NCBI GenBank assembly: GCA_000818945.1
Contig: KN805372.1
Span: forward strand, 97,214 to 161,213
Source: Schizochytrium sp. CCTCC M209059
Taxonomy: Eukaryota; Sar; Bigyra; Thraustochytrida; Thraustochytriidae
Reading direction: 5' to 3'
Length of the DNA: 64,000 bases
The position numbers and the translations under genes are program-made. This document shows, piece by piece, positions 18,701 to 28,111 of the stretch (position 1 is the stretch's first letter; each line of letters begins with the position of its first letter). Below the pieces are notes generated by a model. The model made no database searches. It had not been told where the DNA came from and saw only the letters and a program-made list of their open reading frames with translations.

Positions 18701-19421
18701 AAAACTTGTTTTCAAAGGTGCGGAGATGTAAGAGTTCCTCAACAATATCAACAAGTTTGGCGTGATGTTGATCATCGTCTTCAAGCACGCTCGCGTGAAG
18801 AAAGCGGTCTCCTAGATCAAGTATGCGCTCTCGCGCCTCACGACGTTGTTCGAGGTCCACGGGAGACGGTGTTGTGGTCACGGTGCTGGTTCTGTATGAG
18901 CTTGGTTTGGCGCTGGCACCGGAAGCTATGGTCTCGCGCAATTCGCAGAGAACTCCGCGAAGGCTTTGGTCAGCTCGTTTTTTGGCGCGTTCGCGTGCAT
19001 CGTTGAGAATGCGCGCATCGCACAAGATGTGTCGAAGGTCTTCGGGATCGCCCGTCACAAAGAGTCTGTCGGAACGTTGCTGCCGTCTCCTCACTGTGTG
19101 TACCTTCATTTTGGGCGTGGCTCCGCGAAGGAGTGCGCGTCCTGCGGGCGAGAGCTCCGCGCCGTGGCGCCCGCCCGTTTTGCTATTACTACCGGGTGTC
19201 GCGCCAAAATGAGATCTGCGACGCAAAATCGATGGCTCTGGTGATCCAAACCATGACGCTTGTTCAGAAAAGCCAAACTCATGCGAATCGGGCGTACTGC
19301 AGTTTCCCTCGCGGGCATTCGCGCGAGGTTCGGGCGTACGCAGCGCCGCTGGGAGGTTAACCTCGGCAAGAAACGGTCGTTCGGGGAGGTCTCCATCCCT
19401 GTCTCCACGTGCGGCCTGCAT
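15771..19421 (-). CDS. IRE/Rim15/MAST-like AGC protein kinase
   Basis: A 1216-residue Ser/Thr kinase. Order: a long Ser/Pro-rich N-terminal region; a Cys/His finger near 452-475 (CCRICEE...H...C) like that of plant IRE kinases; a Lys/Pro stretch; then the kinase domain from about 614 to 960, with VISRGSVGRVF, AVKVMDK, HRDLKPDN and DFG. An insert of about 95 residues lies between DFG and the GTPDYMAPE segment. An insert at this place, the preceding finger and the AGC sequence mark the IRE/Rim15/MAST group, which links nutrient or growth signals to cell-cycle and tip-growth control. The C terminus is strongly acidic. The frame is open upstream to 20066, including a polyQ run, but ATG 19421 starts the first plausible protein sequence. 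Divergent from PSTK. Confidence 0.88.
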   Translation of the reverse strand: MQAARGDRDGDLPERPFLAEVNLPAALRTPEPRANAREGNCSTPDSHEFGFSEQASWFGSPEPSILRRRSHFGATPGSNSKTGGRHGAELSPAGRALLRGATPKMKVHTVRRRQQRSDRLFVTGDPEDLRHILCDARILNDARERAKKRADQSLRGVLCELRETIASGASAKPSSYRTSTVTTTPSPVDLEQRREARERILDLGDRFLHASVLEDDDQHHAKLVDIVEELLHLRTFENKFCTLVLFAISPYSRRALAIEALNDEDQAQAHASPRNLCSTSCNFEPFTPSRVSLASPPSPISSPGSARKYLSSNLATERSSGMLLSETEVSNGEPDTGIAEAFERDLLGFQDRLRTLQKQIEAKQGGSLVVEDPCLRQVASPLSQSIPTTPARGEQSQTTSSPIPFTPSKASATPKMATTTPSARHHRHHVQGRRPHSTRKSKTSRASPGPRGICCRICEEVIPKAQAATHFESCLESYKNIYRECRLESLESSLQRARTRVRSSQDREHLSSEAYFAALDQIAEGVDLLLRARADNAGEELEAGDRQRLLAQAQERLASILDSLGKAPAYGSLKALAVEALDAAIAQSASAQTPRSRQQLSKIPKRPKKPSPKEFDFTKVISRGSVGRVFLAIKRGTGDVYAVKVMDKAEVVRKNLAARIVAERNVMARADCPFVVKLFFSFETRTRLFLAMEFVQGGDILALLNTYGVIPEGAVRWYASEIIVALKYLHERLNVCHRDLKPDNILIGRDGHVKLTDFGLSHIGIVQGLDASVADVATPNQSESSLSVTSSPARDFENKGVASAQTRHRLAASTPALLKSRVGAEASETRSPLVQPPSNVPPTPRDDAAASTRRRLMRSQVGTPDYMAPEILLGTGHGFACDWWSLGIIIYEMLFGMPPFNDETPQRIFHNILSGKLPPEEERSPVTASEIAWDLIHGLLQTSAADRLGSQGAWELQQHSFFEGVSWVSLESGDLPSTDEAVPFVPAVVSEMDTKYFESASPAASSIPASPQTHAFSQHSPGQKGQPAGLLVEDETLDMLNSDDEAEDLGLETAEFERKPPPLYFNDDEEDENGLDEDVPHIDEDDDDDDDANEDNEGDATYSKVREEDFHQHESRCKKVNESSEGGCHMNRNGGSGSNNQRETVKSHVKKLPEREPIFPEIDFSCSQLSNLQKLNMAAVENDGDYASGIDVDDSENEDKEQDEDDEGSGNSEEFE

Positions 19422-20015
19422 CCGTCTACTTTCTCCGTGCGTCTCCTTCGCGCGCTTTCTTCGTCCAGCCCGCCCTGGCGCCGCGTCGCGTCGCGTCGCC
19501 TCGCGCCGTCCTCGTCTCAGCGTCGCCGGGGCGCGCGCTCGCCGTCCGGCAAGCCAAGCCCACTTTTTGCTCTGATCCGAGCACGCGCACGTCCCGGCCG
19601 CGCCGCTCCCGTGCCAAGGCCTGAAGATGCAGGGCAGCGAGCGACGCGCAAGCGTCTCGCCCGCCCGCTCCGCGTCCTCAAGCCCGCGCGCTCGCCTCGA
19701 CGCGCGCGGAGCCCGAGGCGGCCGCGACCTGGCAAACGGCAAAACGAGTTCTGCGCGCTCAACAACAACACCAACAACAACTTGAAGAGCAACACGCAAA
19801 GGCGACAAGCAAGCAGTGGCAACATGGCAACGAGCAAGCACAACGACCAACTGTAGAAACCAAAATCTTGCCGGGAGCGGAGAGCGCGCGCCGGCCTTGA
19901 CGCCACGCAGCGACGCCGTGCAACGTGCTGTGAGCAGACTCTCGCCCGGAACCACTCGCGAGCTTGCTGGTTCGCACAGACAGCAAGCGCGAACAAGAGC
20001 GACCGGGTTGCTCGC

Positions 20016-20051
<36 letters not shown>

Positions 20052-20259
20052 ATGGAGCGTGCGCACGTGCTGACCTAGTGGTAGAGAGGCAAGCTGTGCT
20101 GCTCTACGTGGCCGACGAGGAATGCATCAGTAGCAGCAGCAAGAGCAGCAACAGCAGCGTACGTGTATGCAGCTAGCACGCGCGCAAACCCATTAGTTAA
20201 AGGATTTATTTCGATTCTGAGCGAGGTTGCGTTAGGAAAACGCAATCATCATAAACAAG
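19422..20259. other. Divergent leader region, IRE-like kinase / PSTK
   Basis: GC-rich, with a (CTG)n run at 20018-20048 and AGC-rich repeats at 20128-20160. It probably holds both promoters and the kinase 5' UTR. The kinase frame stays open across most of it, so an N-terminal extension cannot be excluded. Confidence 0.5.
20018..20048. repeat. (CTG/CAG)n trinucleotide run
   Basis: About ten CTG units on the plus strand, CAG on the kinase sense strand. In the kinase frame it would encode polyQ, but it lies upstream of the preferred ATG. Confidence 0.9.
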
Positions 20260-21138
20260 ATGAACTCGAAGCAATGGCCCGCGGTGATTGCCGTCACCGT
20301 TGGTCTCCCTGGAGCTGGTAAGTCAAGTCTCTGTCGACGCATCGAAAATTATACAAGAGTGTCTGGGCATGAGGACCGCGTTGTGCTCATCTCGTTTGAC
20401 GATGAAGAGCAGAACTTGTCGAGTGAGAGCAACAACAAGGAGACCTTGGAAGGCTTTGACACCGACATTTGGCACAAGGCCCGCGAGCGCGCGCTTGAAA
20501 AGGCAAAGCAGGCGCTCGCAGCAACAAATGATCCCATCGCTAAATCCAGCAAGTCAATTCAAATCTTGCTCGTTGACGATAACATGTATTATCAGAGCAT
20601 GCGAGTTCCATTCCGTCAACTTGCCGAGCGCGTGGGCGCAGGGTATCTTGAGATCGCAGTAGACTGCGAGCTGGAGGAAGCAATGCGTCGTAATGCTCTG
20701 AGAGAATCCCCGCACCGTGTACCAGCCGATGTCATGCGTCGGATGGCGGGTCGACTTGAGCCGCCAACGCCAGGCCGTCGTTCGCTTCATGTTAAGAGCG
20801 ACGATGACCTCGAGACTTTGTTTTGCGCCATGCGTGCTGCAAGCACAGAGCCAGAGGTTAACCACGAAGCGTTCCGCGTTGCAGAAGCTGCGGCATCTCG
20901 TGCTTCCGTCAATGCAAGCGCTACGCACCAGAGAGAACTTCAGCTTCGCCGTATTGTAGGAGAATTCATCAAGAAGGTCCCAGCAACATCGAGGCGTGGA
21001 GCGGCCGCGCTTGCCGCTCAGGTTAAGAGCGAAATCGCTGTATCTGACACATTCGACGCTGACGCCATGGCGGCGCTTCTGCAGCGTCGGTATCAAGAGT
21101 ATTTATCATCCAACCCAGAGCTTCGAGGATCCGAATGA
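20260..21138 (+). CDS. PSTK: L-seryl-tRNA(Sec) kinase
   Basis: PSTK phosphorylates Ser-tRNA(Sec) so that SepSecS can convert it to Sec-tRNA(Sec), a step confined to archaea and eukaryotes that use selenocysteine. The 292-residue product has a P-loop GLPGAGKSS at 15-23, a Walker B-like segment LLVDDNMYYQSMR (human LVLDDNFYYQSMR), a following DCELEEAMRRN (human DCPLETCLQRN), and VPADVMRRMAGRLEPP (human LPPETIHLMGRKLEKP). A C-terminal helical region follows with LRRIVGEF (human LRRIVSQT). The match to this specific family, and not to KTI12 or other P-loop kinases, is good. ATG 20260 has an AAG context. Its head-to-head neighbour is the IRE-like kinase. It implies selenoproteins in this organism. 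Confidence 0.88.
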   Translation: MNSKQWPAVIAVTVGLPGAGKSSLCRRIENYTRVSGHEDRVVLISFDDEEQNLSSESNNKETLEGFDTDIWHKARERALEKAKQALAATNDPIAKSSKSIQILLVDDNMYYQSMRVPFRQLAERVGAGYLEIAVDCELEEAMRRNALRESPHRVPADVMRRMAGRLEPPTPGRRSLHVKSDDDLETLFCAMRAASTEPEVNHEAFRVAEAAASRASVNASATHQRELQLRRIVGEFIKKVPATSRRGAAALAAQVKSEIAVSDTFDADAMAALLQRRYQEYLSSNPELRGSE

Positions 21139-22229
21139 TGACTGAGTCTTCATCTCCTCCCTCTCCCCCCCTTCTCTTCTTCTTATCCTTTTTGCAATGC
21201 AGCCTTACCAGTGCTGCGGCATGCATCACGGAGTCGTTCCCCGTCGTTTCGGTGTCTCCCGCTCTGTTGTCATCGCTGACCGAGTCTCTTCCTGAACTTC
21301 TAACAAGATGGTTGGCTATCAAGCCCACACTTTGTGGAACGTGCGACTGCGGCTCGTGTGCTGGTTGAAGGACACTTGATGGAGGAAAGCTCTTCTCGCA
21401 TGGCTGTAGTACTTGCTAGTAGTGTCGTGATCGGTTTGATCAGTGAAGATGTCCGCGCTGCTGCAGGCCTGGTGGGCTCGGGCTGTTTACTAAACAGAAG
21501 GTCCCGATTTCAACCGTCGTTGCCGGGTCAAGCATCGAGTTTGGCGGACTACTATGATTTATTTTATAGCATCAAGTAAAGTAGAAGGGAAGACGTTTGC
21601 GATTGGATGAACAGAGTGAGCGCGCGCAGGCTTCTCCAACGCTATTGCACGCCGTCGCGTGTGTGTATGCTTCGGTTCGCTGTCGCCAGTCAGTCACGGC
21701 AGATGGTGGTGGCTGTGCTGCCAGCTGATAAATTGAGCTGTGCTGTGCGGCAACGGGGCGATGCATGCGGCCCGGTGCACGCGCCACATTGCCCGCATTG
21801 GGTGTATTTTAGGTCTCTTGAAGCTGCGCACGCGCCAACCAATGCAGTTGAAGCCTTGCCTGTGTTGGCGTGAACAGCAAGAGCAGAGGTGAGTGTGTCT
21901 GCGATACCCCCTCCCCCCNNNNNNNNNNNNNNNNNNNNNNNNNNNNNNNNNNNNNNNNNNNNNNNNNNNNNNNNNNNNNNNNNNNNNNNNNNNNNNNNNN
22001 NNNNNNNNNNNNNNNNNNNNNNNNNNNNNNNNNNNNNNNNNNNNNNNNNNNNNNNNNNNNNNNNNNNNNNNNNNNNNNCCTCCCTCCACCCTCCCCTTTT
22101 CTGTTCAGAGCGAGATGCTTATCAAGGGAACGAGAGAGCGCCGACCAGTAAGTAGCAGCAGCAGCAGGAGCAGCAAACTCGGATGACTCCCGGCAGCGAG
22201 GGGGTCACGAAGTCAGACAAACTGCAAGG
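21139..22229. other. Intergenic region with pyrimidine tract and gap
   Basis: No supported gene. C/CT-rich tracts flank a 160-bp N gap, suggesting that a CCT-type simple repeat caused the gap. A frame that starts at the PSTK stop (21135) has Leu/Ser-rich low complexity and is rejected. Confidence 0.5.
21919..22078. other. Assembly gap (160 N)
   Basis: N run bordered by CCCCTCCCCCC and CCTCCCTCC tracts. Confidence 0.97.
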
Positions 22230-23783
22230 ATGACAGGCTCTGTGCGCAAGAACGACGGGCGAGGGCGCAGCCGCACAGCAGTTCTTACTGCAGCAGCGCT
22301 TCTCCTTTGCCACCACGCCTGCGACGTTGCTGGGGCGGTCGCGTGCAGCGAGACGGCCAAGCCAAATGTGCTCATCTTCTACACCGACGACCAAGGCTTC
22401 GGTGACCGTGAAAAGTACAATGGAGACATTCTGAGTATGCCAAACCTCGAGACTCTGGCGGAAAACGGCCTCGAGTTCACGAATGGTCACTCTGCAGCCA
22501 CCGTCTGCACGCCCTCGCGTTTTGCGATTCTGACGGGAGTCTACGCTTTCCGGCAAAATCCGAGCGGTGGAGCAGTGGATTCTGACGCGACACCCCTGGT
22601 CCCAGGTCATGCAACGTTGGCCTCTCTTCTCAAGACCGTGGGATACCGCACGTACATGTCTGGCAAGTGGCATCTTGGCATGGATATTCCCGAGGACAAG
22701 GAGAACGGCGAGATTATTGGGGGACCGGTAGACGTTGGTTTTGACGAGTTCTTTGGGATTCCAGCCTCGATGAACTACGGAAACCTGGCGTACATTCGTG
22801 ACCGTACTTTCACCGAGCCTATCGACATGTACACGGCAAAAGACCTCCATGCGCAAAGCTCGTGCCCCACGAAGAAGAGGGGCAATTTCTGCAAAACATT
22901 CAGCTTGGAGTTTCCCTATTCCGACAGCAGCCAAGGCCATCCGATCTCAGTGGGGGCCTCTTTTCGGGCAGACTATTGCCTTTCAAACTTTACCCAGGAG
23001 GCCATCCGTATGATTGAAGACCACATGACGTCGTACAGCGATCAGCCATTTTTCATGTACCTGTCGGTGACCGCGCCTCACCTTCCGCATGCGCCACACC
23101 CGGACTTTGCGGGCAAGAACGAGTACGGCGCCTACGCAGACTTTTTGGAAGAGATCGACTTTCGTCTTGGGCAGGTTTTGCAAGCGCTCCAAGACCTTGA
23201 CATTCAGGACGAGACGCTTGTGATTTACACAAGCGACAACGGGCCCGAGAAGAAGAAAGACTTTGTCAAGACAGGACTTTTGTCGACATCCATTTACAAG
23301 GGCGAGAAACGAGACCTCTGGGAAGGTGGACACCGCGTCCCGTTCATCATGCACTGGCCGGATGGCATTGAGGCCGGCACGACCTGGACTGAGGCTGTGA
23401 GCCAAGTCGATCTCTTTGCAACCCTTGCGGAAATGACGGGCGCTACGCTAGCATCGGACGAGGATGGTCGCGACAGTTTTAGCATTTGGCAACCGATGTG
23501 CGACATTGCGTCTGCAAGCAATGTGAGGGAGGGCCAGCCTTTGGTAATAGAGGACGACAAGGCCAAGCTCACGGTGGTCTGCGATGATATCAAGTTCAAC
23601 TCCAAGAAGAAAAGTCGCCTGTACGATTTGCAAGAGCATCCCGAGGAGAAGAAGAGCGCAAAAATCCGGGGCAAGCGTCGCAAATTTGGCAAGGCCATGA
23701 AGAACATTTGGAAGGAAGTCCAGAGGAATGGTCATAGCGAGAGTACGCTTTGTCCTGACACGGATGCGTACAGAAACCTTTGA
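22230..23783 (+). CDS. Secreted type I sulfatase A
   Basis: A formylglycine-dependent sulfatase that hydrolyses sulfate esters, probably secreted or lysosomal. The 517-residue product has an N-terminal hydrophobic segment (about 16-37) that fits a signal peptide. Conserved features: calcium ligands DDQG (53-56), the CTPSR signature with Cys93 to be converted to formylglycine, GKWHLG with its Lys/His, TAPHLPH, and TSDNGPE with the Asp-Asn pair. After CTPSR comes RFAILTGVY, as in arylsulfatase and GALNS types. The natural substrate is unknown; marine sulfated polysaccharides are plausible. The closely related gene at 26540 has the same layout. It needs a formylglycine-generating enzyme, not seen in this window. 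Intronless; ends with a basic stretch. Confidence 0.93.
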   Translation: MTGSVRKNDGRGRSRTAVLTAAALLLCHHACDVAGAVACSETAKPNVLIFYTDDQGFGDREKYNGDILSMPNLETLAENGLEFTNGHSAATVCTPSRFAILTGVYAFRQNPSGGAVDSDATPLVPGHATLASLLKTVGYRTYMSGKWHLGMDIPEDKENGEIIGGPVDVGFDEFFGIPASMNYGNLAYIRDRTFTEPIDMYTAKDLHAQSSCPTKKRGNFCKTFSLEFPYSDSSQGHPISVGASFRADYCLSNFTQEAIRMIEDHMTSYSDQPFFMYLSVTAPHLPHAPHPDFAGKNEYGAYADFLEEIDFRLGQVLQALQDLDIQDETLVIYTSDNGPEKKKDFVKTGLLSTSIYKGEKRDLWEGGHRVPFIMHWPDGIEAGTTWTEAVSQVDLFATLAEMTGATLASDEDGRDSFSIWQPMCDIASASNVREGQPLVIEDDKAKLTVVCDDIKFNSKKKSRLYDLQEHPEEKKSAKIRGKRRKFGKAMKNIWKEVQRNGHSESTLCPDTDAYRNL

Positions 23784-23955
23784 TGGTGATGATGATGATG
23801 ATGATAAGAAACAACGAGAAATGAATAAGTTCTTGGTTTTAGTGGCGGCCGCTTGTCGTTCCGAAGTTGGAGGTTTTCGCAAGCTCATGGTGTCCAAATT
23901 CAATATCCTTGATGCATGCATTCATTTGGCATATAGACAAGACGAGTCGTAGGTC

Positions 23956-24092
23956 GATCAATGTTCGTGAAATAAGTCTTCTTCAGGTGGCGGATATAGA
24001 AGACTCGTCGCGTGATCAATGTTCGTGAAAACAGTGCTCTTCAAGTGATGAAAGTAGAAGACTCGTCCAGTGATCAATGTTTATAAATAGAT
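23956..24092. repeat. 58-bp tandem repeat, about 2.4 copies
   Basis: Units begin with GATCAATGTT at 23956, 24014 and 24072, giving an exact 58-bp period with some substitutions. The first two units both end in AGAAGACTCGTC plus a short variable tail. The third is partial. Confidence 0.85.
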
Positions 24093-24532
24093 GCCTTCCA
24101 AGAGGACAGGCACGTCGATTCGTCCGACACGGCGAGGCGCAGCAAAGCGCTACCTAAAGCTGCGAGAAAGCTAACCCCCGTCGGAGGGTATCTGAACTGA
24201 TCCGGGACACGTCCGAGCAGTTCAGCTCCGAAAGCGTTTTCTAAGCGATGACGCCACAGCCCACCTTGTGTTTGTCCTCACTTCGCTCGAGCGAGCCGCT
24301 GCCACCATGGCCACTGACCCTGTCACTCCTTTGCTGCCCCTGCCTAAACTATCTGCGTTGAGATAGATGGTCAATCTCGAGACTACCCCGAGCCCGTGAC
24401 GCCCTCTCGTGTCTGTCCTTTATCTTCCCTTCCCTCCGCACCACTGTCACGCGGACACTTGCCATCGCTTCCCCGGGACCAGCCAGATGCCGTGAGTCTC
24501 CTGTTCGTGTGAGTCCCAGTGACGTTTCGCGT

Positions 24533-24597
24533 CAAGTAAGACGCAAGTAAGACGCAAGTAAGACGCAAGCAAGGCGCAGGCAAGGCGCAAGCCAGGT
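24533..24597. repeat. 11-bp tandem repeat (CAAGTAAGACG-type)
   Basis: Five to six units that drift from CAAGTAAGACG to CAAGCAAGGCG and CAGGCAAGGCG. Confidence 0.8.
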
Positions 24598-25002
24598 CGC
24601 GTCGATCGTGGGCCGGGTCGTCAGGCAGGGCTTGGAAAGGCATGCTGCGGCAGCTTGACCTCCTTGAAGCTCTTGCTCGCGGCGGTCGATGCGATGTGCT
24701 TGGGCTAGAGCCAGCTGCAAACTTGAAGCAGAGCAGAGTACTCGTTCGCCCGCGGTGGACGGCGTCACGCGCGACAGACCGGGCCTCTTGAAGACTCGGA
24801 CTCCGTGTGTCGCCCGTGTAACGGCTCGCTCAGGCCAGCCGAACCGTGCGCAGCGTGCTCACTCGATCGCTCGCAGGCGCGTCGCTGCCGATCAACTGAA
24901 CACCCTGCTGGCGTGGCAGTTTTTCGCAACGGCGCGCGAGCCTTCTCCGAGGCCTCCTCGCGCGGAGCCCTGGTCCGTGTCGCGTGCAAGTAGCATTGTA
25001 GC

Positions 25003-25004
<2 letters not shown>

Positions 25005-25051
<47 letters not shown>
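25005..25051. repeat. (AGC)n trinucleotide run, noncoding
   Basis: About 15 uninterrupted units in the sulfatase spacer. Confidence 0.95.
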
Positions 25052-25053
<2 letters not shown>

Positions 25054-26539
25054 GAAGCTGCACCTCGCGCGCGGCCCGGCTCTTAGATTTTCCAGTTGCT
25101 GAGACTAGCGTGAGGGGCTGGCGTGCGCCCCACCCGTACATGCTTCATTTCTGCAGCCGCGCGCGACGGAGGCCTGGAGCCGGCTGGACAGCTAGTAAGT
25201 TGGCTGTCCGGCCACGCGGAGGGTCGTAATTATAGCGGTTTGCCAGCGAGCGAGCGAGCGAGGGAGCGAACGCGAGTAGGCGACGAGCGGCAGCGGCCAA
25301 GCCAGTCTCGACAAACAATTCGCGCCGCGCTGTCGTACATGTTACGTACTGTTAGTATTCACCTTCTTTCGTCCATCCATCCACCACGAGCACACGCCCC
25401 TCCCACAGCCAGCACGCAGAGGACTGGCTGGCGCAATGCCCGCCTCAAAAGGTTCGCAGTGATAGTAGAGACAGCATCCTCTTGGTCCTCCCACCCATCT
25501 ATTCGCCCCTGCGCGCAAGCACTGCAGCTGCGCCAGCAGCCTGCCGTACATCTGGTGGTCGAATCAGCTTCCGGCAGTGGTGATCGATCGATCGATCGAT
25601 CAATCATGACTGACTACCAAGCGTGCTGGTCGCATCGCCAGCGCGAGACTCAGAGGCCGACCGGGCGACCAGGGCAGCGTACAAACTGCGACGCGGATCG
25701 AGACTAGGCCTAGCAGGCTTTTATGGATGGCCACATTTTCATGGATTCTCGTTCCCGTTAGTCTTCTCCGGCGGCTGCCTGTTGGTGGTCACGGAGCAAG
25801 AGCGAAAGGAAGAAAGAAGGCGAAAAAAACAACGACCAAAAAATAAAGGAAAAACTAAACAAAGGGCGAGGCAAGCAAGACGACGAGCAAGACCGTGCGT
25901 GCCGCAGCCGCGCTTGCTCGCGTGCTTTGCTGCGGCGGTCCCGCGCTCGGCGGCGGGGCGCGCGCCGCGTCCCGCGCAGACCGTGCCGCTCCGCCGCTGC
26001 AGTCGGTGCCGGCGCCGCGCCGCGGCGGCGGTCCCGGGTCATCGCCGGCAGTCCCGGCGCGGGGCGCGTGCGGCTCGGAGGCGGGCCTGAGGGGGAAAAA
26101 GAGAGAGAGAGAGAGAGGTGTTGAGAGTGTGCGTGCGGCCGAAGAAGAGACGGTCTCGGAAGGTGGCGGCCTCGCCGGTATCAGGTATAAGCCATTTGCG
26201 CGCGGCCGCAGCAAGTGGGGAAAGGGCGCGCGGCAAGTGCGGCAAACCGCGCCCTAGTGTGTGCGTGCAATGGGGGGCGGAGCACAGTCCGTCGATCAGT
26301 GATTGAGTGATTGAGTGATTGATCAATCGATCAATTGGTCAGCCGCGCTCGACTTGTGCTGCCGCAGCTGCTGCTGCTGCTTTCCTCAAAAAGCAAAACA
26401 TAAACGCAAGCGAGACCTTGGAGGAGAGGTATCGCGTGCGCGCGCGCTCGCTCGGCCCAGCAGACAAGCAACCGACTCAAGGAGGAGAACACACAGCCAG
26501 CGTCTGACGGAGACGCAGAGCTAGCCAAGAACAGCAGGA

Positions 26540-28111
26540 ATGCGCAGCTCCAGCATGCGCGCAGCGCTGGCGCGCGGTCTTGTGCTAGTGGTAGCGGCCC
26601 TGGCCCTCGACGCAACGCATGCAGAGGCAGCCTGCGATAAGATTGCCAAGCCGAACGTCGTCATCTTTTACACGGACGATCAGGGCTATGGCGACCGGCA
26701 AAAGTATAACCCGGAGATTCTCAGCATGCCCAATCTCGAAGCGCTCGCAGACGGAGGCCTCGAGTACACCAATGGCCACTCGGCAGCAGTCGTGTGCACG
26801 CCGTCGCGCTTCGCTATTCTCACCGGCGTATATGCCTTTCGGGAAAAGGGAGGCGGAGGCGCCATTGGCTCATCAGCCACGCCCATGGTCCCTGGCTACG
26901 CAACGCTGGCCTCCCTCCTCAAGAGCGTCGGATACCGGACCTACATGTCTGGCAAATGGCATCTCGGCATGGACATCCCCGAAGACCTTGAAGGCGAGAT
27001 TTACGGTGGGCCGGCAGATGTCGGCTTTGACGAGTTTTTTGGCATCCCCGCCTCAATGAACTACGGCAATTTGGCGTACATTCGGAACCGCACCTTTACG
27101 GAGACACCCTCTGTGTACACCAAAAAGATTTCCAACAAGCAAGTCTCGTGCCCGCCGGTCATTGACGAAAAAAATTTCTGCAAGACCTATCTCCTGCGTT
27201 TTCCCTACACCTCGAAAGGAAAGGTTAGTGTCGGCAGCACCTTTCGCGCAGAATACTGCATGTCCAACATCACGACAGAGGCGATGCAGATGATCGAGAC
27301 GCACGTCACGACCCGGCCAGAGCAACCTTTTTTCATCTACATTCCGGTCACTGCGCCCCACCTTCCGCACGTACCGCATCCGGATTTTGTGGGCACGAAC
27401 AACTACGGTGCATACGCCGAGTTCCTCGAAGAAACTGACTTTCGTTTGGGCGAGATCATGCAAAAACTTCAGGATCTTGGCGTCTACAATGACACGCTGA
27501 TCATCTACTCGAGTGACAACGGTCCCGAGGGGCCCGGCAAATTTCGCGCGACTGGTCTTGAATCCACGTCCATCTTCGCTGGCGCCAAGAGGACTCTGTG
27601 GGAGGGTGGCCATCGCGTCCCCTTTATTGTGCACTGGCCCAATGGAATTCAGGCAGGCACCAAGTGGTCCGAGGCTGTGAGCCAGGTCGATCTCTTTGCG
27701 ACTTTTGCAGAAATGACCGGTGCAGAAATTGGAGCCGAGGATGGCCGCGATAGCTTTAGTCTGTGGCAGACCATGTGCGACATCGACTCTGCTACAAATG
27801 TGCGCGAGGGCCAGCCGCTCGTTATCGAGGGCAACCGGGCCGATCTGGCCATCACGTGCAACGACTTCAAGTACAACGCGGATGAAAAGCGCAAAATCTT
27901 TGATCTCGGCAAAAGTCCGGCAGAGAACATTTTCCACAAAAAGAAGAAGGACTGGAAGTCGTATGGCAAGCAGTTACAGAAGCTCGCCAATAAAATTAAG
28001 CAAGACGGGCACTCTGACAAGACAGAGTGTCCCTCCTTGCCAACCTTCAAGTCTTTCGCGTACAGAGTTAGAACGCTGGAAGAGAACAGCCGTGACGAGA
28101 TTCCGGTGTGA
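26540..28111 (+). CDS. Secreted type I sulfatase B
   Basis: Paralogue of the gene at 22230, in the same direction. The 523-residue product has a signal peptide (1 to about 30, LARGLVLVVAALALDATHA), DDQG at 46-49, CTPSR with Cys86, GKWHLGMDIPEDL, TAPHLPHVPHPDF, SSDNGPEGPG, and shared stretches such as FDEFFGIPASMNYGNLAYIR. All catalytic positions look intact in both paralogues, so neither is an obvious pseudogene. They differ mainly in the signal peptide, in the variable loop after the NLAYIR segment, and in a C-terminal extension of about 20 residues found here. A local duplication followed by divergence is the simplest origin. Confidence 0.93.
   Translation: MRSSSMRAALARGLVLVVAALALDATHAEAACDKIAKPNVVIFYTDDQGYGDRQKYNPEILSMPNLEALADGGLEYTNGHSAAVVCTPSRFAILTGVYAFREKGGGGAIGSSATPMVPGYATLASLLKSVGYRTYMSGKWHLGMDIPEDLEGEIYGGPADVGFDEFFGIPASMNYGNLAYIRNRTFTETPSVYTKKISNKQVSCPPVIDEKNFCKTYLLRFPYTSKGKVSVGSTFRAEYCMSNITTEAMQMIETHVTTRPEQPFFIYIPVTAPHLPHVPHPDFVGTNNYGAYAEFLEETDFRLGEIMQKLQDLGVYNDTLIIYSSDNGPEGPGKFRATGLESTSIFAGAKRTLWEGGHRVPFIVHWPNGIQAGTKWSEAVSQVDLFATFAEMTGAEIGAEDGRDSFSLWQTMCDIDSATNVREGQPLVIEGNRADLAITCNDFKYNADEKRKIFDLGKSPAENIFHKKKKDWKSYGKQLQKLANKIKQDGHSDKTECPSLPTFKSFAYRVRTLEENSRDEIPV

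Larger units (their letters stand above)
23784..26539. other. Repeat-rich spacer between the sulfatase genes (2.76 kb)
   Basis: No supported protein gene. It contains a 58-bp tandem repeat (23956-24092), an 11-bp tandem repeat (24533-24597), an AGC run (25005-25051), GAGC repeats (25246-25275), GATC repeats (25582-25603) and a GATT/GATC run (26295-26335), with very GC-rich DNA at 25.9-26.1 kb. It is large for this window and may hold the promoter of the second sulfatase or a decayed gene. Confidence 0.6.

Noticed and set aside
19422..20066. 215-codon N-terminal extension of the IRE-like kinase
   Set aside because: Composition is that of GC-rich leader DNA with a CTG run; the sensible protein sequence starts at ATG 19421. 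Not fully excluded.
21135..21368. Short frame overlapping the PSTK stop with a Cys-rich end
   Set aside because: Low-complexity Leu/Ser sequence; nothing supports expression.
25582..25603. GATC repeat as a possible Dam-type or origin element
   Set aside because: Simple tetranucleotide repeat in eukaryotic DNA with no other origin features.
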